Positions 17,650 through 33,130 of a stretch of DNA of 64,000 bases are shown one piece after another. The DNA lies in assembly GCA_963744005.1 (NCBI GenBank), contig CAVURU010000003.1, forward strand, positions 62,001 to 126,000. Reading direction: 5' to 3'. Every line of letters begins with the position of its first letter. Position 1 is the stretch's first letter. The notes under the pieces were generated by a model. That model searched no databases and was not told the DNA's origin. It saw only the letters and a list, made by a program, of their open reading frames with translations. The stretch is from Palsa-504 sp963744005 (lineage in GTDB: Bacteria > Actinomycetota > Actinomycetes > Streptosporangiales > Streptosporangiaceae). The position numbers and the translations under genes are program-made.

Positions 17650-18855
17650 ATGGCAACGGAAAAGGTGGTGCTCGCCTACTCGGGCGGCCTGGACACGTCG
17701 GTGGCGATCGGCTGGATCGCCGAGCGGACCGGCGCGGAGGTCATCGCGGTCGCGGTGGACGTCGGCCAGGGCGGCGAGGACATGGAGCAGATCCGCAAGC
17801 GGGCCCTGGCCTGCGGCGCCGTCGAGGCCGAGCTGGTCGACGCGCGCTCGGAGTTCGCCAGCACCTACTGCATCGGGGCGCTGCGCGCCAACTCGCTCTA
17901 CATGAACCAGTACCCGCTGGTCTCGGCGCTGTCCCGGCCGCTCATCGTGTCCCACCTGGCCCGGGTGGCGGCCGAGAAGGGCGCCACCATCGTGGCCCAC
18001 GGCTGCACCGGCAAGGGCAACGACCAGGTGCGGTTCGAGGTCGGGCTGGCCGCCCTGGCCCCCGACCTGAAGGTCAACGCGCCGGTCCGGGACTCGGGCA
18101 TGACCCGGGACAAGGCCATCGAGTTCGCCGCGGCCAAGGGCCTGCCCATCGACGTGACGTCCCGCTCGCCCTACTCGGTCGACCAGAACCTGTGGGGCCG
18201 GGCCTGCGAGACCGGGCACCTGGAGGACATCTGGGAGGCGCCGCACGATGACGTCTGGTCCTACACCGACGACCCGGACGTGCCGCGCGAGGCCGACGAG
18301 CTCGTGCTCACCTTCGTGGCCGGCGTCCCGGTCGCCATCGACGGGCGGCAGCTCACCCCGATCGAGATCATCACCGAGCTGAACGCCCGCGCCGGGGCCC
18401 AGGGCATCGGCCGCATCGACATGGTCGAGGACCGGCTGGTCGGCATCAAGAGCCGGGAGATCTACGAGGCGCCCGCGGCCATCACCCTCATCACCGCGCA
18501 CACCGAGCTGGAGAGCGTCTGCGTCGAGCTGGACCTGGCCCGGTTCAAGCGCCAGGTGGAGCAGCGCTGGACCGAGCTGGTCTACGACGGCCTGTGGTTC
18601 TCCCCGCTGCGCCGGGCGCTGGACGTCTTCATCGCCGAGGCCTCGGCCCACGTGACCGGGGACGTCCGGATGCGGCTGCACGGTGGCCGCGCGGTGGTCA
18701 CCGGCCGGCGCAGCGACGCCTCGCTGTATGACTACGCGCTGGCCACCTACGACACCGGCGACACCTTCGACCAGTCGCTGGCCAAGGGCTTCGTCGAGCT
18801 GTGGGGCCTGCCCAGCAAGATCGCCGCCATCCGCGACCGGCGCGTGGGCGGCTAG
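17650..18855 (+). CDS. argG: Argininosuccinate synthase
   Basis: ATP-dependent ligation of citrulline and aspartate. The 401 residues fit the family. The PP-loop AYSGGLDTS is at residues 10-18, with GCTGKGNDQVRFE for aspartate and AMP contacts and RSPYSVDQNLWGR further on. ATG 17650 is two bases after the argR stop region, with AAGGGA as ribosome site. Strongly conserved and intact. Confidence 0.98.
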   Translation: MATEKVVLAYSGGLDTSVAIGWIAERTGAEVIAVAVDVGQGGEDMEQIRKRALACGAVEAELVDARSEFASTYCIGALRANSLYMNQYPLVSALSRPLIVSHLARVAAEKGATIVAHGCTGKGNDQVRFEVGLAALAPDLKVNAPVRDSGMTRDKAIEFAAAKGLPIDVTSRSPYSVDQNLWGRACETGHLEDIWEAPHDDVWSYTDDPDVPREADELVLTFVAGVPVAIDGRQLTPIEIITELNARAGAQGIGRIDMVEDRLVGIKSREIYEAPAAITLITAHTELESVCVELDLARFKRQVEQRWTELVYDGLWFSPLRRALDVFIAEASAHVTGDVRMRLHGGRAVVTGRRSDASLYDYALATYDTGDTFDQSLAKGFVELWGLPSKIAAIRDRRVGG

Positions 18856-18913
18856 CCGCCCCGCCGTAGGGTTGAGCCGTCAGGACGGAACCGGCGCGGG
18901 AGACAAGCAGCAC

Positions 18914-20359
<1,446 letters not shown>

Positions 20360-20376
20360 CGGCCCGTCCGTGGCCC

Positions 20377-20404
20377 TGATCCGGTGACACTGATCCGGTG
20401 ACAC
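20377..20404 (+). repeat. 14-bp tandem duplication at the glycosylase start
   Basis: TGATCCGGTGACAC occurs twice in direct succession (20377-20390 and 20391-20404). The GTG start used for the glycosylase lies in the second copy; the GTG in the first copy hits a stop in the same frame after five codons. Confidence 0.75.
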
Positions 20405-21048
20405 TAATCCCGCGCGAGTTCTTCGCCCGCCCGGCCGTCCAGGTCGCGCCGGAGCTGCTCGGCGCCGTCCTGGAGCACCAGACCGAGGCGGGCCTGGTCG
20501 CGGTCCAGCTGACCGAGGTCGAGGCCTACGCCGGGCCGGGCGATCCGGCCTCGCACGCCTACCGCGGCCGGACCGCGCGCAACGCCGTCATGTTCGGGCC
20601 GCCCGGGCACGCGTACGTGTACTTCACCTACGGCATGCACTACTGCGTGAACATCGTCTGCCTGGGCCCCGCCTCCGCGGTGCTGCTCCGGGCGGGCGCG
20701 GTCATCGCGGGGGAGGACCTGGCCCGCACCCGCCGCACCCGGGGCCCGGCCGCCGTCTCGTTCCGGGACCTGGCCCGCGGCCCGGCCCGGCTGTGCCAGG
20801 CGCTGGCCATCGACCGGTCGCAGGACGGCACCGACCTGTGCGTCCCCGCCTCGCCGCTTCGCGTCCGGTGGCCGGGCGGGGACCCGGCCGCCGGGGAGGA
20901 GGAGGAACACCCGCGCCGGGTCGCCACCGGCCCGCGGGTCGGGGTCTCGGCCGCGGCGGAGGTGCCGTGGCGGTTCTGGATCGACGGCGAGCCGACCGTG
21001 TCCGCCTACCGGGCGCACGTCCCGCGGCGCAAACCGGTTACCTCCTGA
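20398..21048 (+). CDS. 3-methyladenine DNA glycosylase (AAG/MPG family)
   Basis: Base-excision repair enzyme that removes alkylated purines. The 216 residues match the AAG family (PF02245). Evidence is the N-terminal LIPREFFARPAVQVAPELLG, the catalytic region TEVEAY (Glu activates water), ARNAVMFGPPGHAYVYFTYG and NIVC. The GTG start has no clear ribosome site, so expression may depend on coupling to upstream translation. Its stop overlaps an ATG in the tyrS frame (TGATG). Arg operon, mpg, tyrS is a neighbourhood seen in other actinomycetes, as I recall. Confidence 0.92.
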   Translation: MTLIPREFFARPAVQVAPELLGAVLEHQTEAGLVAVQLTEVEAYAGPGDPASHAYRGRTARNAVMFGPPGHAYVYFTYGMHYCVNIVCLGPASAVLLRAGAVIAGEDLARTRRTRGPAAVSFRDLARGPARLCQALAIDRSQDGTDLCVPASPLRVRWPGGDPAAGEEEEHPRRVATGPRVGVSAAAEVPWRFWIDGEPTVSAYRAHVPRRKPVTS

Positions 21049-22395
21049 TGACCGGGAGATGGCACCATGCAGGCGTGGACGACATCATCGACGAACTCGC
21101 CTGGCGGAACCTGCTCGCCGACACGACCGATCTCGACGAGCTGCGCAAGGCGCTGAGCTCGGGCCGCGTCACGTTCTATGCGGGCTTCGATCCCACCGCC
21201 CCCGGGCTGCACATCGGCAACCTGGCCCTGCTGCTGACCATGCGGCGGCTGCAGCTGGCCGGGCACCGCCCGATCGGGCTGGTCGGCGGGGCCACCGGGC
21301 TGATCGGCGACCCGAGCGGCAAGTCAGCCGAGCGGGTGCTGAACCCGCGCGAGCTGGTCGGGCAGTGGGTGGAGCGGATCCGCGGTGAGGTGTCCCGGTT
21401 CCTGGATTTCGACATGGGCGAGTCCAGCGCGGTGATCGCCAGCAACCTGGAGTGGACCGGCCCGATGAGCGTGCTGGACTTCCTGCGCGACGTGGGCAAG
21501 CACTTCTCGGTGAACCGGATGCTGGACCGCGAGTCGGTGAAGGCCCGGCTGGAGGCGGGCGGGATCAGCTATACCGAGTTCAGCTACCAGCTGCTGCAGG
21601 CCATGGACTACCTCGAGCTGCACCGCCGGCACGGCTGCACCCTGCAGCTCGGCGGCAGCGACCAGTGGGGCAACCTGGTCGCCGGGGTCGACCTGATCCG
21701 GCGGGCCGACAGCGCGTCCGTGCACGCCCTGGCCATCCCGCTGATCACCAAGGCGGACGGGACCAAGTACGGCAAGACCGAGGGCGGCGCGATCTGGCTC
21801 AGCCCCGACCTGATGGCGCCGTACGCGTTCTACCAGTTCTGGCTCAACGTGGCCGACGCCGAGGTACCCGGCCTGCTGCGGGTGTACAGCTTCAGGTCCC
21901 GCGAACAGATCGAGGCGCTGGAACGGGAGAGCGCCGAGCGACCGGCCGCCCGGGCCGGCCAGCGCGCGCTGGCCGAGGAGCTGACCACGCTGGTGCACGG
22001 GGCCGAGGAGACCCGCCGTGCCGTTGCCGCCAGCCAGGCCCTGTTCGGCCGCAGTGACCTGGCGGACGTGGATGAGCGAACCCTGGCCGCCGCCGTCGCC
22101 GAAGTGCCCTCAGCCCAGGTGCCCGCGGCTGGCCTCGGCGGGGGAGGAGCGCCGGGCCCCGGCGGGCTGCCCACTGTGGTCGACCTGATGGCCGAGACCA
22201 AGATCGTGGCCGAGCAAGTCCGCCGCCCGCCGGGCCATCGCCGAGGGCGGTGCCTACCTGAACAACCGCAAGGTGACCGAGGACAAGGCACCCAGCCCGG
22301 ATGACCTGCTGCACGGCCGCTACCTGATCCTGCGGGTCGGCAAGCGGAACGTGGGCGCCGTCGAGGTCGTCGCGGCCGGCCAGCCGGCCGAGTAG
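21048..22395 (+). CDS. tyrS: Tyrosyl-tRNA synthetase, apparent frameshift near 22212
   Basis: Class I synthetase charging tRNA-Tyr. The HIGH-like motif is in GLHIGNLALLLTMRRL and the KMSKS-like motif is KYGKTEGGAIWL. The catalytic core runs to about residue 330, then a Gly/Pro/Ala-rich linker, then the S4 RNA-binding domain. The S4 part is out of frame: after DLMAETKIVA the correct SKSAARRAIAEGGAYLNNRK continues in another frame to a stop at 22395. One extra G near 22212 explains this. Uncorrected, the frame ends at 22304. ATG 21048 overlaps the glycosylase stop; GTG 21075 (VDDIIDELAWRNLL) resembles the usual N-terminus and is an alternative start. An essential gene, so an assembly error is likely. 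Confidence 0.92.
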
Positions 22396-22426
22396 GCCCG
22401 TCTCCCGGATAGGTCCCCCGTCGGAG

Positions 22427-22460
22427 GCCCGGCCCGGGTTGTTCTCGACGCGGGCCGGGC
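22427..22460 (+). terminator. Hairpin after tyrS
   Basis: GCCCGGCCCG and CGGGCCGGGC form a perfect 10-bp stem around a 14-base loop, 32 bases after the tyrS stop. There is no U-tract, which is common for GC-rich actinobacterial terminators. Confidence 0.6.
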
Positions 22461-23003
22461 GACGCCCCGTGTGCGGCTTCCACGGCCGGCCTGGCCGCTT
22501 CCCTGTCCGCGGCTTCCGCGGCCAGCTTGAGCGCGAGCGTCACGCGTCCGCAGTGACCCGGCCCCGCCCGCACCTCCGGCGGCCGCGGCCTCGTGAAGCG
22601 CTACTCGCGCTTGTGGGCTCTTGGCCGAGCCGCCTGGCGGAATCGCCCTGCCTCGGGCGGGTGCGAGCCGTGACAGCCGCCCTGGCCCCGGGCACGTCCA
22701 TCTCAGCGACTGCGGTGCGCCGCTATGGACGGGCGCTTCCACGTCCCGGCTTGGCCGGGCCGTCGGACGTCCGCTTGGGCCGGCCTGAGCGGCCCGGCAA
22801 AAGTCTCTGGAAAGTTTTTCCGCGCGGCCGGGGCTGGTTCTCGTCGTTGCGGGTGGGGAAAATGATTGCTTGTGACCGGGTCTCGACCGGTCCTACCGGG
22901 GCCTTTGCGGGCCGTTCACTCGGCCGATACAACCGGTCACGATACGTGTTGACGCCATCACATCGCGTCTGACCTGGGTTAACAGAAAGTTTCGCGATTC
23001 GAT

Positions 23004-23032
23004 TTGACGAAGGGACGCAGCGCCCCTAGAGT
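23004..23032 (+). promoter_or_regulatory. rrn promoter, upstream
   Basis: TTGACG (23004-23009), 17-base spacer, TAGAGT (23027-23032), a good housekeeping sigma promoter about 440 bases before mature 16S. Confidence 0.65.
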
Positions 23033-23200
23033 TCTTCTTGCCCGGCCGGACGGGGACGCGAAAGCGGCCAGTTCCCGGGTAGCCACCAGGAAAATCTCTA
23101 GCTAGGTTTCCTCACGCTGTGCGCGAGAGACTGAAGCTGAGGTAGTCTTTGGCGGGCCAGGCAGGACCCACCAGTAGCAAAAAAGTTCAAACGAACTTCG

Positions 23201-23229
23201 TTGACACTAAGGATCCGATCTGGTAAGTT
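23201..23229 (+). promoter_or_regulatory. rrn promoter, downstream
   Basis: TTGACA (23201-23206), 17-base spacer, TAAGTT (23224-23229). A perfect -35 with a good -10, about 240 bases before mature 16S, preceded by an A-rich stretch that could act as an UP-like element. Confidence 0.7.
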
Positions 23230-23475
23230 ACAGAGGTTGCCCCAGCGAGGAACGCAAGCTCCTCGAACGGTGTGCGTCCGCTCCTTGAGAACTCAACAGC
23301 GTGCTAAAAGCCAGTGCATTTAAAGCACAAACCTCGTCAATGAGGCGGCTCGTCATCTCGACGGTCTGACCTCGCAACGAATAGCCACGATCGCTTCCGT
23401 GTCAACCGCAAGGTTGCCATGGCGGCACTCTCATGTCAACAATCCGCTCGCGCAAGCGGCGGTTGTTAATAAACA

Positions 23476-28506
<5,031 letters not shown>

Positions 28507-28525
28507 CTACTTCATTTGTTTGCTA

Positions 28526-28539
28526 CGCGTCCACTATGC
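28526..28539 (+). other. Right arm of pre-23S processing stem
   Basis: CGCGTCCACTATGC, the exact complement of 25280-25293, located 20 bases after the mature 23S end. Confidence 0.8.
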
Positions 28540-28605
28540 GGTTCCCGAGATACGGTCGCCAGTAAGGCTCGCTCTCATGGGCGAGGTTGGTGACATCTCC
28601 ATAGA

Positions 28606-28723
28606 GTTTCGGCGGTTATAGCGAAGGGGAAACACCCGGTCCCATTCCGAACCCGGAAGTTAAGCCCTTCAGCGCCGATGGTACTGCACGGGGGACCGTG
28701 TGGGAGAGTAGGACGCCGCCGGA
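28606..28723 (+). rRNA. rrf: 5S ribosomal RNA
   Basis: About 118 bases, starting GTTTCGGCGGTTATAGCG and ending GGACGCCGCCGGAC, with the conserved CCGAACCCGGAAGTTAAGC loop and GATGGTACTGC. The ends pair as helix I. Confidence 0.97.
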
Positions 28724-28731
28724 CATATTTC

Positions 28732-28771
28732 GAAGAGGGTCGCTCCCTATAACGGTTGAGCGGCCCTCTTC
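28732..28771 (+). terminator. rRNA operon terminator
   Basis: GAAGAGGGTCGCTC and GAGCGGCCCTCTTC form a 14-bp stem with one G-U wobble around a 12-base loop, eight bases after 5S and followed by GCTTGT. Confidence 0.85.
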
Positions 28772-28815
28772 GCTTGTCCGGATACTGTTGTGGTAAATGC
28801 TGGAGGTTGGTTGAC

Positions 28816-31311
28816 GTGGCTGAGGGAAGCGGAACGCCGAAGGGCCGCGGAGCAGGCAGCGGAGGACGCCAGGGCGGCAGCTCGGGCCGAGGCGGTGCCC
28901 GCGGCGCGAGCCGGTCAGGCTCGGGAGGCTCGAAGCCCCCGCACAGGAGCCCGCGACCGGCCGGAACGAGCGGATCGGGCGGATCGGGCGCTGGCCGCGG
29001 ACGGCCCGCGTCCGGTGATGACCGGGAACGCCGAGCGGGCCGGGACCGCAGTGAGACACGCGCCGACCGCGACGAGCAGGACCCGCGTTCTGGCGCCTAC
29101 GACCCGCGCACCAGGCGCAGCGCACCACCGCAGGCCCGTACCGGCCGCGGCGCGCCCGCCCGTGACCGGTACGGCGACAGCGATACGCGGCGTGGCCCGC
29201 GAGCCGATGCTTCTGACCGGCCCCGCCGGCCGTCGTCGTCGTCTAATCGCTCCGGCGACGCCGGTGACCGCGCCGCGCGCCCGCCGCGCCCGTCGGGCTC
29301 AGCTGAGGACCCGCGTCGTACTTCCCGCCCGTCAGGCACCCGCGGCGGCGGCCCGTCCCGCACCTGGCGATCAGCAGACGACGACCGCAGTACTCGCACC
29401 TCGCGTCCGTCCTCTCGTGACGGAGACTCTCGTTCCTGGCGTTCGTCGGGCTCTGGCGACGAGAACCCGCGGACCTCACGGTCATCGGGCGACCGGGAAG
29501 GCAGCTTCCGAAGTGCGCGGCCGCCGCGGGCTGACGGCGACCGCACTGGCTCGCGTCCTCCTCGTTCCGGTCCTCCGGGCGGATCAGGCGGCCGGAGCTA
29601 CCGTGACAATGACTCCCGCCGCTCGGGCGGGCGCCCCGCAGGCCGCGACACCGGCGCAGGCCGGGACTCGCGTTCCGCCGAAGGCCGCGAACGACGGGGA
29701 CCCGCTGACGCCGGCCGCCGCTCGTGGGACGACACCTCCGGCCGTCCCCCTCGCCGTGACCGCCCGGACTACACGCGAGGCGGTCGCGACTCCGAAGGCC
29801 GCAGCTCCGAAGGCCGCAGTTCCGAGCGCCCGGGCTACAACCGAGGCGATCGTGGTCCTGACCGCCAGGGTTCGGGCTACGGCCGGGGTGACCGTGACTC
29901 CGAGCGCCAGGGCTCCGGGCGTTCCGGTTACGACCGCAGCGGCCGTGACTCGGGACGCCGTGACTTCGAGCGCCGTGACGCTGAGCGTTCCGGTCCTGAG
30001 CGTTCCAGCTCGGCGCGGGGCAGCCGTGGCCCCGAGCGTCGCACCTCGGATCGCGGTACCTCCGAGCGTTCCGGTTACAGCCGGGGCGGCCGTGACTCCG
30101 AGCGTTCCGGCTATACCCGCGGCGGCCGTGACTCGGACCGTCCGGGCTACTCCCGGGGGCGCTCGGAGCAGCCTTACGCCCGCGGTCCCCGTACCCACGG
30201 GGCCGACGCTGCTGACCCGGCGCGTGCGCCCCGTCCCAGCGGTCCCCGCGTACCGGACGCCATCACGGCCGAGCAGCTGGATTCCGAGGCCCGGAGCCAG
30301 CTGAACAGCCTGCCCAACGACCTGGCCGACCTCGTGGCCCGGTACCTGGTCGCCGGAGGGATGGCCGAAGATCCCGAGCAGGGCTACGAGTTCACCCAGG
30401 CGGCGCGCCGCCTGGCCGCCCGGGTCGGCGTGGTGCGGGAGGCCTCCGGTATCGCCGCGTATCAGACCGGCCGCTGGGCCGAGGCCCTGTCCGAACTGCG
30501 GGCCGCTCGCCGCCTGACCGGGCGTGCGGACTACCTGCCGCTCATGGCCGACTCCGAGCGCGCGCTCGGCCGGCTGGACCGGGCCCTGGCCCTGATCCGC
30601 GAGGCGGACGACAGCGAGCTGGACCGGCCCACCCTGATTGAGCTGCGCATCGTCGAGTCCGGCATCCGGCGGGATCAGGGCCTGGCCGACGCCGCGGTCA
30701 TCGCCTTGCAGGTCCCCGAGCTGAACAGCAGGCGGCTGCGCCCGTGGTCGGCCCGGCTCTTCTACGCCTACGGCGACGCCCTGCTCGCGGCCGGGCGCCC
30801 GGAAGAGGCGCGGGACGCGTTCGCCCGTGCTGCGGCGGCTGATCCCGACGGTGAGACCGATGCGGCCGACCGCCTCGATGAGCTCGATGGCTTCGAATTC
30901 GAGGACCTCGCCGACTACGAGGACGAAGACGAGTTTCTCGACGACGAGGATGACGAAGACGACGATGACGAGGACGGAGCGCTCTCCGGCCGCGAGGCTA
31001 TAGCCGCAGACGATGACGAGGACGGCCACCTTGAGGATGCACATGACCTCGAAGGTGCAGTCGAGGAGGACGTTGAGGACGACGCGGCCAGCTCCGAGAC
31101 CGAGCTCACCGACGAGACCGAAGACGACGAGATCGAAGGCGACGAGGACGACGAGGAGGAGACCGAAGACGACGGTCCAGACCTTGTCGACGAAGCCGAC
31201 GAAGCTGACGAGCCCGCCGAGCCTGACCAGGCCTCAGCCGAGCCCGCCGAGGCCCCAGCCGAGGACGGTCCCGCCAGCCCAGCCCCGGAACACGTCACCG
31301 ACCCGCAGTAG
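28816..31311 (+). CDS. Disordered RG/SR-rich TPR protein with acidic tail
   Basis: From GTG 28816, nine bases after GGAGG (28802-28806), it has about 831 residues. Residues 1 to about 480 are low-complexity and basic, dominated by Arg, Gly, Ser and Asp with repeats like GYxRGGRDSER and SxRPSG; predicted disordered. Residues about 485-690 form a helical TPR-like domain (ITAEQLDSEARSQLNSLPNDLADLVARYL, then repeats such as AYQTGRWAEALSELRAAR). The last 140 residues are strongly acidic (runs of D and E). This is a known actinobacterial TPR family downstream of tyrS or rrn; its role is unknown. The charge split suggests self-association or nucleic-acid binding, which is inference. A second overlapping open frame in the same strand is a by-product of the repeats. 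Confidence 0.85.
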   Translation: MAEGSGTPKGRGAGSGGRQGGSSGRGGARGASRSGSGGSKPPHRSPRPAGTSGSGGSGAGRGRPASGDDRERRAGRDRSETRADRDEQDPRSGAYDPRTRRSAPPQARTGRGAPARDRYGDSDTRRGPRADASDRPRRPSSSSNRSGDAGDRAARPPRPSGSAEDPRRTSRPSGTRGGGPSRTWRSADDDRSTRTSRPSSRDGDSRSWRSSGSGDENPRTSRSSGDREGSFRSARPPRADGDRTGSRPPRSGPPGGSGGRSYRDNDSRRSGGRPAGRDTGAGRDSRSAEGRERRGPADAGRRSWDDTSGRPPRRDRPDYTRGGRDSEGRSSEGRSSERPGYNRGDRGPDRQGSGYGRGDRDSERQGSGRSGYDRSGRDSGRRDFERRDAERSGPERSSSARGSRGPERRTSDRGTSERSGYSRGGRDSERSGYTRGGRDSDRPGYSRGRSEQPYARGPRTHGADAADPARAPRPSGPRVPDAITAEQLDSEARSQLNSLPNDLADLVARYLVAGGMAEDPEQGYEFTQAARRLAARVGVVREASGIAAYQTGRWAEALSELRAARRLTGRADYLPLMADSERALGRLDRALALIREADDSELDRPTLIELRIVESGIRRDQGLADAAVIALQVPELNSRRLRPWSARLFYAYGDALLAAGRPEEARDAFARAAAADPDGETDAADRLDELDGFEFEDLADYEDEDEFLDDEDDEDDDDEDGALSGREAIAADDDEDGHLEDAHDLEGAVEEDVEDDAASSETELTDETEDDEIEGDEDDEEETEDDGPDLVDEADEADEPAEPDQASAEPAEAPAEDGPASPAPEHVTDPQ

Positions 31312-31330
31312 CCGCAGGCCGCTCCTGCCC

Positions 31331-32641
31331 TCAGCTGTCCGGGTCGAACGTGCGCAGGATCAGCCCGGTACGCGGCTTGGGGCCGAACGACGTTGACTTA
31401 CGCGGCACCTTCTCGCCCTGCGCGGCGATCTGGATGACCGAGCCGAACCGGGGCGGGTTGCAGATAACCGCGGTCGCCCCGGTCTCGGTCGCCGTGCTCA
31501 CCGCGTCGGCCGCGTCGTGGTTGATCAGCACGTCATGCTCGCTGTCGGCGATGTTCCACAGGCGGCCGATGAGCAGCTGCTGCATCACCGAGGCGTCCAG
31601 GTCCTGCCATGCCGCTGACGTCCCGGCCGGCATCGACGCCGCCGCCTGGACCGGATCGGGGTGGCTGAGCAGCCAGCAGCCGGGCGCGTCCGGCGCGCCC
31701 CCGGCCAGCAGGAACGCGGTGCCCTCGGCGCCGGCCGCGGCCAGCACCTCGAGCGCGCCCGCCAGGCTCGTGCCCGCGGGCAGCTCGCGGACGGTGAACG
31801 CCGCCTTGGCCAGCTCGGCCGCGCGCTCGGGCGCCAGGCCCGGCAGCACCCGGTGGATCGCGCCCAGGTTCGGCGGGTAAGCGGCCGAGTCGACCAGGAA
31901 CGCCATCCCGTAGTCCCACGGCCCGTCGCCGAGGCCCGACGCCCGCATCTGCGCCTGCAGCTCCAGGTAGGCCGCGTAGCGGTGGTGGCCGTCGGCGATC
32001 AGGGCGCGGCGGCCGGACAGGTCGCCGGTGATGGCGGTCAGCTCGGCGGGATCCGTGAGCTCCCACAGCCGGTGCGTGACCCCGTCCTCGGTCGAGACCG
32101 ACATCAGCGGCTCGCGGCCGTCCGCCACGGCGTCGATGGTCTCGGTCGCCGCCCCGGCCCGCTCCCCGTCGTAGATGAGGAAGATCGGCTCCAGGTTGGC
32201 CTGCGTCGCGTCCATCAGCGCCCGCCGCCCGGCCACCGGGCCCGGCATGACGCTCTCGTGCGGCAGGATGCCTGCCTCCGCGGGCGCCCCGAGCCGGACC
32301 AGGCTGATGATGCCGCGCTGCCGCCAGGATGAGGCCTCGCCGGCCTGCTCGTAGACGTACAGGCCCGGCGCCCGGTCCCTGGCCAGCACGCCCGCCGACA
32401 GCCACTCGCGCAGCAGGGCGGCGGCGGCCTGGTTCGCGCCCTCGCCGTCACCTGGCAGGATGAGACGGACGACGTTGTGCGGGTCGGCGGCCCGCAGGTT
32501 CGCCAGGCTCCCGCCGCTGATGACGTCGTACGGTGGGGAGGTGACGTTTGCGATTCCGCTCACCCGGTCACGGGCATAACGGACGCCGCGGAAGGGTGCC
32601 AGCACGAGACCGGAACCAGGGTCGGACGGAAGGGTCTGCAC
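31331..32641 (-). CDS. DUF1015 family protein
   Basis: Conserved protein of 436 residues with the DUF1015 N-terminal LAPFRGVRYARDRV, TSPPYDVIS and the later DGHHRYAAYLELQ. The C-terminal segment KVPRKSTSFGPKPRTGLILR fits the family. The function of this family in actinobacteria is not established to my knowledge. GTG 32641 is the longest plausible start; GTG 32605, giving VLAPFRGVRYA at the N-terminus, is an alternative. It is divergent from the small TPR gene at 32645 and only three bases separate the two starts if 32641 is correct, so promoters must lie inside the genes or the later start is right. Confidence 0.88.
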   Translation of the reverse strand: MQTLPSDPGSGLVLAPFRGVRYARDRVSGIANVTSPPYDVISGGSLANLRAADPHNVVRLILPGDGEGANQAAAALLREWLSAGVLARDRAPGLYVYEQAGEASSWRQRGIISLVRLGAPAEAGILPHESVMPGPVAGRRALMDATQANLEPIFLIYDGERAGAATETIDAVADGREPLMSVSTEDGVTHRLWELTDPAELTAITGDLSGRRALIADGHHRYAAYLELQAQMRASGLGDGPWDYGMAFLVDSAAYPPNLGAIHRVLPGLAPERAAELAKAAFTVRELPAGTSLAGALEVLAAAGAEGTAFLLAGGAPDAPGCWLLSHPDPVQAAASMPAGTSAAWQDLDASVMQQLLIGRLWNIADSEHDVLINHDAADAVSTATETGATAVICNPPRFGSVIQIAAQGEKVPRKSTSFGPKPRTGLILRTFDPDS

Positions 32642-32644
32642 ACC

Positions 32645-33130
32645 ATGTCAGAAGGATCGGCAGCGGGCGGTGATTCCCGGCCAGAGGAAATGCTCCCTGG
32701 CCAGGCCATTCCCGACGAAGATGTGCACGCCTGGTACCGGCGCGGCATGGAACTCCTGGGCCGCGGCAGTCCCGCCGCGGCTGCCCAGGTCCTGCAGCGG
32801 GCCTCGGCGGCCGAGCCCTCGTCCCGCAGCGTCCGGGAGGCCCTGGCCCGGGCCCAGTTCGACGCCGGCCGGTACGCCGAGGCGGCCGACAACTTCCGGC
32901 TGATCGTGGAGGCGAGTCCCTCCGACGACTACGCCCACTTCGGCCTCGGCCTGGCCCTGGCCCGGACAGGCGACCCGGCCGCCGCTGCCGAGCACCTGGC
33001 CCTGGCCGCCGCCATGCGGCCGGACACCCCCCACTACACCGAGGCCCTGCGCTCGGTCCGGGCCACGCTGCGAGCCCGCGGCGCCGCCCGCGGCCCGGCC
33101 GAGACGGGCGGATCCGAGGACACCCGATGA
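32645..33130 (+). CDS. Small tetratricopeptide repeat protein
   Basis: About 161 residues from ATG 32645. It has two to three TPR-like helix pairs: AWYRRGMELLGRGSPAAAAQVLQRA, REALARAQFDAGRYAEAADNF and AHFGLGLALARTGDPAAAAEHL. There is no signal peptide. It overlaps the HAD phosphatase gene by four bases (ATGA), so the two are coupled. Likely a protein-protein adaptor of unknown partner; a similar small TPR gene next to the HAD-IIA gene is, as I recall, a frequent actinobacterial arrangement. Confidence 0.85.
   Translation: MSEGSAAGGDSRPEEMLPGQAIPDEDVHAWYRRGMELLGRGSPAAAAQVLQRASAAEPSSRSVREALARAQFDAGRYAEAADNFRLIVEASPSDDYAHFGLGLALARTGDPAAAAEHLALAAAMRPDTPHYTEALRSVRATLRARGAARGPAETGGSEDTR

Larger units (their letters stand above)
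22461..23475. other. Long leader region before the rRNA operon
   Basis: About 1 kb between tyrS and 16S with no supportable protein gene; the open frames here lack ribosome sites and family features. The distal half carries two strong promoters (see 23004 and 23201) and a leader containing CTTGAGAACTCAACAG at 23284-23299, an element resembling rrn antitermination or processing sequences of actinobacteria. The proximal half (22461-22900) shows nothing I recognise. Confidence 0.6.

Noticed and set aside
22439..22972. 177-residue frame before the rRNA operon
   Set aside because: No ribosome site, Arg/Pro-rich composition typical of antisense-like GC-rich frames, and it runs into the rrn promoter region.
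22949..22977. Third rrn promoter beginning TTGACG
   Set aside because: No acceptable -10 at 16-18 bases downstream.
28790..30304. 504-residue Ala/Arg/Thr-rich frame overlapping the TPR gene
   Set aside because: It ends before the TPR domain and has no ribosome site; the other frame continues into a folded domain and has GGAGG at proper spacing.
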